Assembly (NCBI GenBank): GCA_025363655.1
Contig: JANYDK010000083.1
Coordinates: 158,717 to 222,716 of the forward strand
Direction of reading: 5' to 3'
Length of the DNA: 64,000 bases
Source: Deltaproteobacteria bacterium
GTDB lineage: Bacteria > Myxococcota_A > Polyangia > Polyangiales > JADJMO01
How positions within the stretch are numbered: the first letter of the stretch is position 1; each line of letters begins with the position of its first letter. Shown in pieces: positions 36,073-44,173 of this stretch. The notes under the pieces were generated by a model, which was not told the DNA's origin, did no database searches, and saw only the letters and a program-made list of their open reading frames with translations. The translations under genes and the position numbers were made by a program.

Positions 36073-38283
36073 TCAGATCGGCAGCGGTGGCGCGATGCGA
36101 ACGTCGAGGCGATAGGCGCCCGAGCCGAGGGAGTAGCCGTCGACGACGATCCAATAGGTGCCGGCGTCGAGCGGGTAGTCGAGGAACGCGTTGTCGATGA
36201 CGTAGCCGGCCGCGCAGCCATCGACGAGCTCGACCCCAGGGCACGTCGCCCCCGCGCGGATGCTGACGATCGTCGTATAGGCCGAGCCGACGGCGTCGAG
36301 GATGACGCGTGAGCGCTTCTTGAGATCGAGGCGGTAAATCACCTCGGGAGCGCCGCCCTTGGGCATGCCGGCGGTGTCGCACGAGGCGTCGAGATCGGCG
36401 TGCTTGCCGCCGGTGGTGCCGACGAAGAGACCGCCCGTCTCGGGGATGACGACGACGGGCGCGCTGCAGTCGTCGGCGCCGACGGGGCTCGGCGTGGCCG
36501 CAGGAGTTCGAACGAACGTCGAGAGCGAGACCGCGCTGGCGTTGGTGCTCTCGACGAAGACGCGATAGTCGCCGGCCGCGAGCGCGCGTCGGACGATGCG
36601 GTTCGGGTATCCACGCGCGCAGCCGTAGTCGGGCGAGGTGCAGGCGGGGCTGGCGAGACCGACGCCGACTTGATCGCTGCCGGTCGCGTGGGCGACGACG
36701 AGCACGTCGCTGACGTCGGTGAGGTGGAGCGAATACGCGGCGTCGGCGGTGAGCGGTGGCGCGCTGTAGGGCGACGGCGTGCCCGCGAAACAAGACGCGG
36801 CGACGCCTTTTTCATGGCTCTTGGTGTCGACGATGATCGTCGTGTCGAGGGGCAGCGGAGGCGCCGTGGTGCAGGTCGCGTCGGCGGGCGCAGGCGTCGG
36901 CGGCGAGAGCGTCGCCGTCAGCGTCACGTCGGTCGGACCGTTGGCGGCGAGCGTGACGTAGTGGGTGCCGACGGGGAGAGCGCGCACGAACAAGTCTGCC
37001 GGCGCACCCGTTCCGCAGCGCAGCTCGTCACCGCTGGTGATGCATCCGTCGTCGCGGAGGCCGAGCACCGCACGCACGCCCGAGGTGCCGAGCACGGCAC
37101 GCACGCGTAGATCGCGTGGCCCGAGCGCGCTCGGGATGTCGACGCGGTAGACGAGCGGACCCACGGCCGAAGCGCAGGCGCTCGGGACCTTGCCGATGTC
37201 GGCCAAGTCGGCGAGGACGGTGGCGGTGGGCGTGGTGCCATCGACGAGAGGCAAGGCCGTGGCGCACGTCAGGTTGGTCGCCGCCGGGCCTGGCGTGAGG
37301 AAGCTGACCTTGAGCTCGACCGCGGTTTCCCCGGCTGAAAATACATAAACCGGATATATGCCGGGGGCGACGTTGCGTAGCTTGATACGGACCGAGGTCG
37401 CGGTGACGGGCTCGGCGACGCACGCCGTCTCGGTGGTGGCGTCGCCGCAGAGCGTGTCGGCAGCGAGCGCGAGCCTTCCTCCGGTCGACGACGCGACGAC
37501 ATCGATGTCTTTGTGGTCGCTACCGTCGAGGTGGAGCGCGACCACCATCTGCCTCGGAAAGTCGGCGTTCGACGCGCAGCTGGCGGCGAGGGTGCGCGAG
37601 GTGCCGGCGGGCGAGAGCGAATAGGTGCCGTCGGCCGAGACGACCAACGCCGTGCCGCAGCTCGCGTGATCGGGCGTGATGCAGGGGCTCTCGTCGATTT
37701 TCCCGTCGCAGTTGTCGTCCTTGGCGTTGCCGCACACTTCGCCGAGCTTCGACGACACCGTCGGGTCGTGATCGTCGCAGTCCTTGCCGCCGACGCTGGT
37801 GCACGAGGCGGTCGGATCACCGTCGCGATCGACGTCGCGCGGTGCGTGTTTGCAGTCGTGCGTGGCCTCGATGCAGGTGTCGATGGTGCAAGTGTCGCCC
37901 GACGAGCAATCGACGACTGCGCCCGGGAGGCAGCCGATGCGCGGATCGCAGCGCTCGGCGCCGTTGCAGTAGAGCCCGTCGTCGCAGCGCGTGTCGTCGG
38001 TGGCAGCGCGGCAGCGGCCGACCGTCTTGTCGCACGTGAAGGTGGCGCAGGTGATCGTCGGCCGGACGCACTGGGCGTCGTCGAGGCAAGGGCCGCCCAG
38101 CGTCGGATCGGCGTCGGGGTGGATGGCCTCGCCGACGACGTCGGAGAACGTGCCGCTGTCGAAAGGAACGGCGCTGTCGTCGCCTGGTGCGAAGCGGTCT
38201 CCCGCGCCCTTGCTCCCGCACGCAGCGAGCGCAGAGGCGTAGACGAGGAAGCCGAAAATTCCAAAGCGCGCCCAGCCCGTCAC
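36073..38283 (-). CDS. Cys-rich lipoprotein with MopE-type repeats
   Basis: 736 aa from a GTG at 38283. The signal peptide FGIFGFLVYASALAAC ends in a lipobox. Next comes a Cys-rich region (CDDGLYCNGAERC, GDTCTIDTC) and a MopE-type metal-binding repeat (KDCDDHDPTV, GEVCGNAKDDNCDGKIDE). The remaining 500 residues look like four or five beta-sandwich domains of pre-peptidase C type, each with a strand pattern ending in a phrase like GTYWIVVDG, GTHYVTLAA or GDYRVFVES, usually with two cysteines. It is probably a surface or secreted adhesive or metal-binding protein. The start is supported by TAGACT 8 nt upstream. It lies 19 bp behind the rhomboid-like gene. Confidence 0.82.
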   Translation of the reverse strand: MTGWARFGIFGFLVYASALAACGSKGAGDRFAPGDDSAVPFDSGTFSDVVGEAIHPDADPTLGGPCLDDAQCVRPTITCATFTCDKTVGRCRAATDDTRCDDGLYCNGAERCDPRIGCLPGAVVDCSSGDTCTIDTCIEATHDCKHAPRDVDRDGDPTASCTSVGGKDCDDHDPTVSSKLGEVCGNAKDDNCDGKIDESPCITPDHASCGTALVVSADGTYSLSPAGTSRTLAASCASNADFPRQMVVALHLDGSDHKDIDVVASSTGGRLALAADTLCGDATTETACVAEPVTATSVRIKLRNVAPGIYPVYVFSAGETAVELKVSFLTPGPAATNLTCATALPLVDGTTPTATVLADLADIGKVPSACASAVGPLVYRVDIPSALGPRDLRVRAVLGTSGVRAVLGLRDDGCITSGDELRCGTGAPADLFVRALPVGTHYVTLAANGPTDVTLTATLSPPTPAPADATCTTAPPLPLDTTIIVDTKSHEKGVAASCFAGTPSPYSAPPLTADAAYSLHLTDVSDVLVVAHATGSDQVGVGLASPACTSPDYGCARGYPNRIVRRALAAGDYRVFVESTNASAVSLSTFVRTPAATPSPVGADDCSAPVVVIPETGGLFVGTTGGKHADLDASCDTAGMPKGGAPEVIYRLDLKKRSRVILDAVGSAYTTIVSIRAGATCPGVELVDGCAAGYVIDNAFLDYPLDAGTYWIVVDGYSLGSGAYRLDVRIAPPLPI

Positions 38284-38291
38284 GACGACGC

Positions 38292-38297
38292 AGTCTA
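38292..38297 (-). promoter_or_regulatory. Putative -10 element TAGACT
   Basis: TAGACT lies 8 nt before the GTG at 38283, inside the 19-bp spacer behind the rhomboid-like gene, with no ribosome site. Confidence 0.4.
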
Positions 38298-38302
38298 CGG
38301 GT

Positions 38303-39109
38303 TTAATTGAGGAAGCGCTTGTCGACCGGTTTCTGCGGTTTGCCCACGCTGCGATCGTCGAGGCCACCACGAATGGCGCGGAGGCCGCGGTCGCGCTTCT
38401 GCTTCGCGCGACGGATGCGCAGCCGGTCGAGGAGGTCGTCGATGCGATCCCAATAGCGCATCAGGAGGTAGCCGAAGGCGATCGCCGAGATGGACGCAGC
38501 CGGCGTTTGCGAGCCGCGGGCGAGGATCATCACCAGCTCGAGCACGAGGATGGCGACGACGAGCCACTTGCCGGCGATGGGCGGGAAGAGCAGACGCCGA
38601 TTGGGAAAGCGCGTGCCCCACGCGGCGGTGAGCGAGAGCGCGGTGATGCTGACGCCGAGCACCGGCATGGTGAAGCGGACCGGATCGAAGAGCGCGAAGA
38701 GCGTCGCGATGAGGCCGGTGAGCACGGTGCAGAGGAGCAAGAAGGCGACGAAGCGACGCTTGCCGAGCGCTTCTTCGAGATCGGGTCCGAAGAAGTAGAG
38801 CGAGAGACCGCTCCAGAGGATGGAGGTGACGTCGCCGCCGACGACCACGTTGACGAACGGATAGGTGAGGAGGCGCCAGAGTTGGAGATGCCAGACCCAC
38901 TCGCCGCTGCGCCGATCGCCGATCACGAGGTCGGGGAAGAGGACGAGGTACTTGGCGATCTTCAGCGGACCGAGCCACCCGCGCTCTTCCACGAGGAAGA
39001 GGAGAAAGAGGCTGCCGAGGATGATCAGCAGCCATTTCACGACCGGCGTGAGCTTGGGCATCGCCAGCTGCGGCGTGCCGAGGTCGTCTCCGCCACGATT
39101 CGGGGGCAT
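38303..39109 (-). CDS. Rhomboid-like membrane protein, probably without protease activity
   Basis: 268 aa from the ATG at 39109. Six hydrophobic segments are arranged as in the rhomboid core: LWRLLTYPFVN before a short helix, SGLSLYFFGPDLEEALGKRRF (the loop that carries the E-x-x-x-G-x-x-x-F pattern), then VLGVSITALSLTAAWG where active rhomboids have GxSG. A Ser is kept here, but the last helix reads AASISAIAFGYL and lacks the catalytic His. The C-terminus is a basic cytosolic tail. It is therefore likely a rhomboid pseudoprotease (TMEM115/DUF1751-like) that binds membrane proteins. Its gene precedes a Cys-rich lipoprotein gene on the same strand. Confidence 0.72.
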   Translation of the reverse strand: MPPNRGGDDLGTPQLAMPKLTPVVKWLLIILGSLFLLFLVEERGWLGPLKIAKYLVLFPDLVIGDRRSGEWVWHLQLWRLLTYPFVNVVVGGDVTSILWSGLSLYFFGPDLEEALGKRRFVAFLLLCTVLTGLIATLFALFDPVRFTMPVLGVSITALSLTAAWGTRFPNRRLLFPPIAGKWLVVAILVLELVMILARGSQTPAASISAIAFGYLLMRYWDRIDDLLDRLRIRRAKQKRDRGLRAIRGGLDDRSVGKPQKPVDKRFLN

Positions 39110-39174
39110 CCATGACTCGTAACGCAAATTCCGTCGGCGTCGACCCCTCTTCTTGGAAGCAGATTTGCCCCAAG

Positions 39175-39204
39175 AAAAAAGGCCGGAGCGTTTCCGCTCC
39201 AGCC
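39175..39204 (-). terminator. Rho-independent terminator of the 39362-40366 gene
   Basis: GGCTGGAGCG and CGCTCCGGCC pair around GAAA (one mismatch), followed by six T on the minus strand (39175-39180). It is a strong classical terminator, separated from the stop codon by the palindromic array at 39231-39362. Confidence 0.9.
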
Positions 39205-39230
39205 TTTCTACACCAACGATGCAACTACAT

Positions 39231-39362
39231 CTCGCGGCCCCGGCCATAGCCGGGGTGAGAGCCCTCGGGGCCTCCGTCATAGCCGGGGTGAGAGCCCTTG
39301 GGGGCCCCGGCCATAGCCGGGGTGAGAGTTCTCGCGGCCCCGGCCATAGCCGGGGTGAGAGT
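39231..39362. repeat. Tandem array of four 33-34-bp palindromic units
   Basis: Units begin at 39231, 39264, 39298 and 39331. Units 1, 3 and 4 contain the perfect hairpin CCCCGGC-CATA-GCCGGGG followed by TGAGAG; unit 2 has two substitutions in the left arm. The array starts directly at the lipoprotein stop codon (minus-strand reading) and ends 26 bp before its terminator. The units touch with no unique spacers. A reading frame through it repeats a peptide like SHPGYGRGRE but has no start of its own. Confidence 0.85.
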
Positions 39363-40366
39363 CAAAAGCAGCTGCTCGGGGTCGTGTTCGAGGCGTTGAG
39401 CGGGCACTTGTTGGCCGCGCTGGCGCTGCCGCCGACGATGACGATGTGCGCCGAGTTGAAGTCGACCGAGCACGTGCTGTTGGCGGTGCAGGCCGAGATG
39501 GTGCCATCCTTCGATTCGAGCGAGAGGCGGAACGGCGCGGTGGTGGCGGTGCCGAGAGCGAGCGACGCCTTGGTGACGTAGACGACGCCGAGGCAGTCGT
39601 CGGTCGTGCGCGAGACGACGACCGTGCCGGTGTCGGGATTGCGCGCGCGGAGGATGGAGAAGCCCGCCGTCGTGCTCGCGCCCTTCCCCGCGCAGTAGCC
39701 GTCGGGGAGGATGTCGGAGGTGAAGACCACGCCGTCGGCGGCGATGAGCTTGAGCGGGGTGCAGGTGGCGGTGACGTCGGCGGAGCCGTCGTACTTCACC
39801 GTGCAGTTGACCTGCGCCCACTTCACGCGGTGCGCATCGTCGTGGGCCGGGGCGACGGCGAGGTCGCCGTTGAAGCCGCGGAGGTAGCCGGTGACGGTGA
39901 TCTTGTAGGTGGCGGTGCCGTTCGGCAGGCCGGTGATCTTGCCGTCGACGAGCGTATCGCCAGCGCCCTTGCCGATTTCCGTGCTGCCGATGCCGGTCGC
40001 GCAGATGGTGTCGGTCTTGCCGTCGTCGGTGCAGGCGAGGGCGAAGGCGTCGTAGAGGCGGTTGCCGACGAGGTCGTCGCGCGTCGAGCCGCCGCCGAAG
40101 TCGTGGACCAACGTCGCGTCGGCGATGCTGGAGGTGATGAGTTGGACCGCCGGAACCGTGACGACGTGGCCGGTGCCGGTGTCGGCGGTCGGGGTCGTGT
40201 CCGGAGTGCCGGTGTCGGGGGCCGGGTTGGTGTCCGTCACGACGACGCCGGTGTCGGTCGTGCTGTCGCTGCTGACGACGGTGCAGCCGACGGCGCCGAA
40301 CGTGAAGTAAAGGGCGCCGGCCGCGAGGCTGGTGCCGAGGGCGGTGCTCATCAAACGTGTGCGCAT
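39362..40366 (-). CDS. Lipoprotein of unknown function with Thr/Asp linker
   Basis: 334 aa from the ATG at 40366, with AGGAGGATC 4-10 nt upstream. The signal peptide ends LYFTFGAVGC. A Thr/Asp/Pro/Val linker (residues 25-70, TDTGVVVTDTNPAPDTG) precedes a beta-rich domain with several paired Cys (CTDDGKTDTICATG, CTVKYDGSADVTATC). No family is recognised. The 3' side is unusual: a 132-bp palindromic array sits between the stop codon and the terminator. Confidence 0.8.
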   Translation of the reverse strand: MRTRLMSTALGTSLAAGALYFTFGAVGCTVVSSDSTTDTGVVVTDTNPAPDTGTPDTTPTADTGTGHVVTVPAVQLITSSIADATLVHDFGGGSTRDDLVGNRLYDAFALACTDDGKTDTICATGIGSTEIGKGAGDTLVDGKITGLPNGTATYKITVTGYLRGFNGDLAVAPAHDDAHRVKWAQVNCTVKYDGSADVTATCTPLKLIAADGVVFTSDILPDGYCAGKGASTTAGFSILRARNPDTGTVVVSRTTDDCLGVVYVTKASLALGTATTAPFRLSLESKDGTISACTANSTCSVDFNSAHIVIVGGSASAANKCPLNASNTTPSSCF

Positions 40367-40499
40367 CGAGGATCCTCCTGGCTGCGTTCCGTCACGAGGA
40401 CGGAGAAAGAGTAAGGGTGCAGTGGTTACGCTGGTTGGCGTATCACAACGAGGGGTGAGTGTGTCTCCTGAGGGCGGGAGCACGGGTCCGAATCTCAAC

Positions 40500-41426
40500 A
40501 TGGACGTTCGAGGCTACGTGCTCATTCAACGGCTGGAATTTCCGCAGAATCGTCGCGCGTCGGGCGCCACTTGCACGATTGCCACGGTGGTGATCGCAGC
40601 GCTTGCCGGTTGCACTTCTTCACACGACGCGGACGTCCCGAGCGCAGCAGAGGCTGGGGTCGACGCGCGCGACGCGCGTGAGGACGTGGCCGATTCGAAG
40701 GCTGGCGACGTGACCGATGTGCACGTACCGCGACCTGGCGACCCTTGCACCGATCGGCGCGACTGCGACGACGGCATCTTTTGCGACGGCATGGAGGAGT
40801 GTATAGCGTCGATATGTATCTCGCCGCGCAACGCTGCTTGCCGTGATCCCGGCGGGTGCGCGAGCTCGACGTGCGTCGAGGCTTCGCGGGGATGCGTCGT
40901 CGACGTGCCGGCCGTCCCGCTCTGCGCCGTCTCCGAAATCTGCCTCCCCGATCTCGGCTGCGAGAAACCCGAAGGGTGCACCGGCGACGCGCGATGCGAC
41001 GACCTTCGCGCGTGCACCGACGACGTCTGCGAGCTCGCGTCCGGAAGATGTCTCCACGAGCCCGTCGACGGACGATGTCCGGCAGTTGGGGCGTGTGGGA
41101 TCGGCGTCTGCCTCGGCGATCGGGTGACCGATCCGAGCGGCTGCGGCGGTCTTCCCGACGCTGGCAAGTGCAAGGCGACGGAGGGCTGCGACTCCAGCTT
41201 AGCCTGCGTCGGCTTGCCGAGTCACTGCACGAGCGATCGCGACTGCACCGACGGTACGTTCTGCGACGGCAGCGAGCGATGCCTCGCCGGGGTTTGCCAG
41301 CACGGAGCCATCACCACGTGCGTCGCCGTCGACGCTTGCCACCACGCGATTTGCCGCGATCGCGCGCTCGGCGACGCCTATTGCGTGCAGCAGCCACGCA
41401 TCGTCGCCGGTTGCGCGAAGCCGTAG
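40500..41426 (+). CDS. Cys-rich lipoprotein with DGxFCDGxExC repeats
   Basis: 308 aa from the ATG at 40500; an in-frame GTG at 40455 would add 15 residues. The signal peptide CTIATVVIAALAGC has an unusually long polar n-region. The mature part has over 30 Cys in knots such as DCDDGIFCDGMEEC and DCTDGTFCDGSERC, the same pattern as the N-terminal part of the 36073-38283 product. It is probably disulphide-rich and on the cell surface. The function is unknown. It ends just before the glycosyltransferase-like gene, with a TAGCGT element overlapping the junction. Confidence 0.75.
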   Translation: MDVRGYVLIQRLEFPQNRRASGATCTIATVVIAALAGCTSSHDADVPSAAEAGVDARDAREDVADSKAGDVTDVHVPRPGDPCTDRRDCDDGIFCDGMEECIASICISPRNAACRDPGGCASSTCVEASRGCVVDVPAVPLCAVSEICLPDLGCEKPEGCTGDARCDDLRACTDDVCELASGRCLHEPVDGRCPAVGACGIGVCLGDRVTDPSGCGGLPDAGKCKATEGCDSSLACVGLPSHCTSDRDCTDGTFCDGSERCLAGVCQHGAITTCVAVDACHHAICRDRALGDAYCVQQPRIVAGCAKP

Positions 41427-41432
41427 TAGCGT
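41427..41432 (+). promoter_or_regulatory. Putative -10 element TAGCGT of the GT-C-like gene
   Basis: TAGCGT begins directly after the previous stop codon and lies 9 nt before the ATG at 41442. No ribosome site is visible. Confidence 0.35.
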
Positions 41433-41441
41433 GCTCGGCCG

Positions 41442-43016
41442 ATGGTCGCGGAAGAGGCAGTGGTCGACGAGCCTGTCGTCGAGCCCGTGGGCGAAGAGGC
41501 CGAGGCGAAGAGGGCGTCGAGCGAGACGTCGAAGTCGGCGTCGAACGCGTCGAAGGCGTCGAAGCCGGCCGACAAACCCGCGTCCGGGGATGGCCTGCGA
41601 CGGCGGCTGATCATCGCTGCGCTCCTTTACGTCGTCTGCTCCGCGGTCTTCGCCTGGGTCGCGGGCGATCGCACCGAGTCGCACACGATGAACAACCACT
41701 TCGCGGTGCAGGCCGAGGTGTGGAAGCAGGGGCGGTGGTACCTCACCGAAGAAGACATCACCGCGCGCGCGCGACGCGGCGAGCTCGACATGTACAACGA
41801 CTGGGCGATCGTCCGGAAGGAAGACCCGGTCACGCACAAGGTCGAGGTTCGCTACTACAACTCGTTCCCGCTCTTCCCCGCGGTCGTGATGTACCCGTTC
41901 GTCTCGATGGCGGGGAGCGCGCTGATGTTCCGCGACGGGCTCTTCGTCGTCCTCGTCGCAGGCATCGGGCCCGCGCTCTTCTTCCTCGCGCTCGAGAGCC
42001 TGCGAGCGCAAAAAAGGCTTGCCCGCTCGCAGATCGAGAACGCCGGGCTCGCCCTCGCCTACGCCTTCGGCACGGTCTACTTCTTCAGCGCGGTGCAAGG
42101 CACCGTCTGGTTCGCCGCCCACGTGGTCGCCGCCGCGCTCACCGGCGGATATCTGCTGTGCGCATTTCGCGCCGACAAAATCTGGTGGTGCGCGCTCGCG
42201 GGTGTCCTCGTCGGTTGCGGCTATCACACGCGCCCGCCCTTCATCCTCTGCGTCCCGCTCTTCGCCTTCGAAGCCGCGCGCGTCTCCTTGCGCTCACCGG
42301 TGCGCACCGACGGCTCGCTCCTCCTTCGAGCGGGAGACGTCTGGGGCAAGCTCGATCTCCGCGCGCTCTTCGTCCGCTACGTCGTCTTCGCCGTGCCCAT
42401 TCTCGTCGCGCTGTGGGCGACGCGGAAGATCAACGAGGTCTGCTACGGCGACCCGAACATCTACGGGCACCAGCTGCTCAACGTGGTGTGGATGGAGCGC
42501 GTGAAGCGCTTCGGGCTCTTCAGCTACCACTACCTCTCGCGCAACCTCACGTGCGCCTTCACTCTCTTGCCCATCGTCAACCCCGCGGCGAAGTTGCCGC
42601 CGGGCATTTCGCGCCTGCAAATCAGCGGCAACGGTCTGGCCCTGTGGGTGACGACGCCGCTCTACTTCTGGCTCTTGTGGCCGAAGGTGAAGCCAGCGCT
42701 GCACTGGGTTTTGTGGGCGACGGTGGTGCCGATCGCCGGGCTCGTGCTCCTCTATCACAACAGCGGTTGGATTCAGTTCGGCTTCCGTTTCTCCAACGAC
42801 TTCTCGCCGTACCTCTTCCTCTTGCTCGCGATCGGCATGCGCCCCTTCGGCGTCGTGTTTCGTCTGGCGGCCATCGCCTCGATCGCGGTCAACGCCTTCG
42901 GCGCCGTCTCGTTCCAGCGGCGCGGCTTCGAGAAGTACTACTTCCTCCAGACGTACTCCGCGCAGACCTACGACGGCGGCTTCGGCCAACAGTCATCGAC
43001 CTACCCGCCCGACTAG
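41442..43016 (+). CDS. Multi-pass membrane protein, GT-C-type glycosyltransferase-like
   Basis: 524 aa from the ATG at 41442. A charged Ala/Glu/Ser/Lys-rich cytosolic N-terminus of about 50 residues precedes some ten to twelve transmembrane helices. The first outer loop carries MNNHFAVQAEVWKQGRWYL, similar in place and shape to the acidic catalytic loop of ArnT/PMT-like GT-C enzymes, but a clear Asp/Glu pair is not seen in it. Family assignment is by topology only. It would use a lipid-linked sugar donor in the membrane. No polysaccharide genes adjoin it. Confidence 0.65.
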   Translation: MVAEEAVVDEPVVEPVGEEAEAKRASSETSKSASNASKASKPADKPASGDGLRRRLIIAALLYVVCSAVFAWVAGDRTESHTMNNHFAVQAEVWKQGRWYLTEEDITARARRGELDMYNDWAIVRKEDPVTHKVEVRYYNSFPLFPAVVMYPFVSMAGSALMFRDGLFVVLVAGIGPALFFLALESLRAQKRLARSQIENAGLALAYAFGTVYFFSAVQGTVWFAAHVVAAALTGGYLLCAFRADKIWWCALAGVLVGCGYHTRPPFILCVPLFAFEAARVSLRSPVRTDGSLLLRAGDVWGKLDLRALFVRYVVFAVPILVALWATRKINEVCYGDPNIYGHQLLNVVWMERVKRFGLFSYHYLSRNLTCAFTLLPIVNPAAKLPPGISRLQISGNGLALWVTTPLYFWLLWPKVKPALHWVLWATVVPIAGLVLLYHNSGWIQFGFRFSNDFSPYLFLLLAIGMRPFGVVFRLAAIASIAVNAFGAVSFQRRGFEKYYFLQTYSAQTYDGGFGQQSSTYPPD

Positions 43017-43042
43017 GGCTGCAACCGTCGCCGGGGCCCTAG
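43013..43042. other. Inverted repeat spanning two convergent stop codons
   Basis: CTAGGGC (43013-43019) and GCCCTAG (43036-43042) form a 7-bp stem that contains the stop codons of both converging genes. No T-tract follows on either side. It may act as a weak shared 3' hairpin. Confidence 0.45.
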
Positions 43043-43989
43043 TTCGCGCAGTGCCCGAAGTCGCAGCGGGCGAAGCCGAGGGCGGTGCAGTCGACGGTGA
43101 CCTTGTGGTCGGTGGCGCAGATGGTCAGCTGGGTGCTCTTGTCTCCGCACGAGCTGAGGGCGTCGCAGGTGGTGTCGCGCGGGGCGCAGGCCGCGCCGTC
43201 GGCGCTCTCGACGCACTTGCGACCGACGAGCGCGCAGTCGTGGAAGCTGACGCGGCCGCCGCTGTCGCAGCCGAGCTTGACGTCGCCGTCACAGCGATCT
43301 TTTCCCTTCGCATCGCAGGCGATCGGCGCGCGATCGGTGCAGCCGGTCGGTGAGGTCGAGTCGCACGCGGTGTAGCTGCGGGCGCAGTCGCGGCTGTAGA
43401 CGTGGCCAGCGGAGTCCAACGTCGCGACGGTGCCGGCGCAGGTGACCTTGGGGATCGGCGTCGAGCTCTCCCACCAACAGCCGTCCTCTTCGCAGTGGAT
43501 CGGGAGCGGGCGAGCGGTGCTGGCGACGACCGATTCACAGGTCGGCTTCTCGAGGATGGCGCGCAGGGTGAAGCTGTCGCGCTCGTTGCTGCCGCCGCCA
43601 GGAATCGCGCGCTCCTCGGAGCTGCCCGGGAGCGCGCAGAGCGCCGTGGCTGTCGCCAAATCGGCGTCTTTTTCCGGCTGCGGCGCGGTCGACTTGGTGC
43701 ACGCGCCGACGATGGCGCAGGCGCGGGCGATCTCCTCGGACGTGAGCGGCTTGGGCTCGGCGATGCGCTTCGGCCACGCCGAGATGGCGTCGATGTCGAC
43801 ACGCCCATCGGCGCGAAGACCGCGGACCGGTCCTTTGGGGTAGCCGCTGTTGCAGTGATTGTCCGCGCACTCGTTCACCGAAGAGCCGGCAGCGCTGCAG
43901 CCGAAGCTGCCGAAGACGGGGAGAGCGGTGACGAAGAGAAGGGCGGAGAGCTTGCGGGCGGAGGTGACGGCGTTCATGGAAGAGGCCAT
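43039..43989 (-). CDS. Cys-rich lipoprotein of unknown function
   Basis: 316 aa from the ATG at 43989 (an ATG at 43977 is also possible). The signal peptide ALLFVTALPVFGSFGC ends in a lipobox. The mature protein has about 26 Cys, mostly in its C-terminal half, in short loops such as CDAKGKDRCDGDVKLGCDSG and CATDHKVTVDCTALGFARC, a pattern found in exported myxobacterial proteins. No enzyme motif is seen. Confidence 0.78.
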   Translation of the reverse strand: MASSMNAVTSARKLSALLFVTALPVFGSFGCSAAGSSVNECADNHCNSGYPKGPVRGLRADGRVDIDAISAWPKRIAEPKPLTSEEIARACAIVGACTKSTAPQPEKDADLATATALCALPGSSEERAIPGGGSNERDSFTLRAILEKPTCESVVASTARPLPIHCEEDGCWWESSTPIPKVTCAGTVATLDSAGHVYSRDCARSYTACDSTSPTGCTDRAPIACDAKGKDRCDGDVKLGCDSGGRVSFHDCALVGRKCVESADGAACAPRDTTCDALSSCGDKSTQLTICATDHKVTVDCTALGFARCDFGHCAN

Positions 43990-44173
43990 CGCAACGAGCG
44001 TGCCTCACGTGAACTAGGCTGTTTTTCTCGGAATGAATGACGGTCGGCGGAAGTTGCCAGTCAACCGCCGTTCTCGATCTGGGCCCACCTGTGCGCCGAT
44101 GACGTGACCGCTCGTTCACGCGCGCTCACAAGCTTCTCGTTTCGCGAGCTCGCCAGCTCGCGGGTGAGACGAC

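Noticed and set aside
39231..39362. CRISPR array
   Set aside because: The 33-bp units abut with no unique spacers, there are only four, and no cas gene is present.
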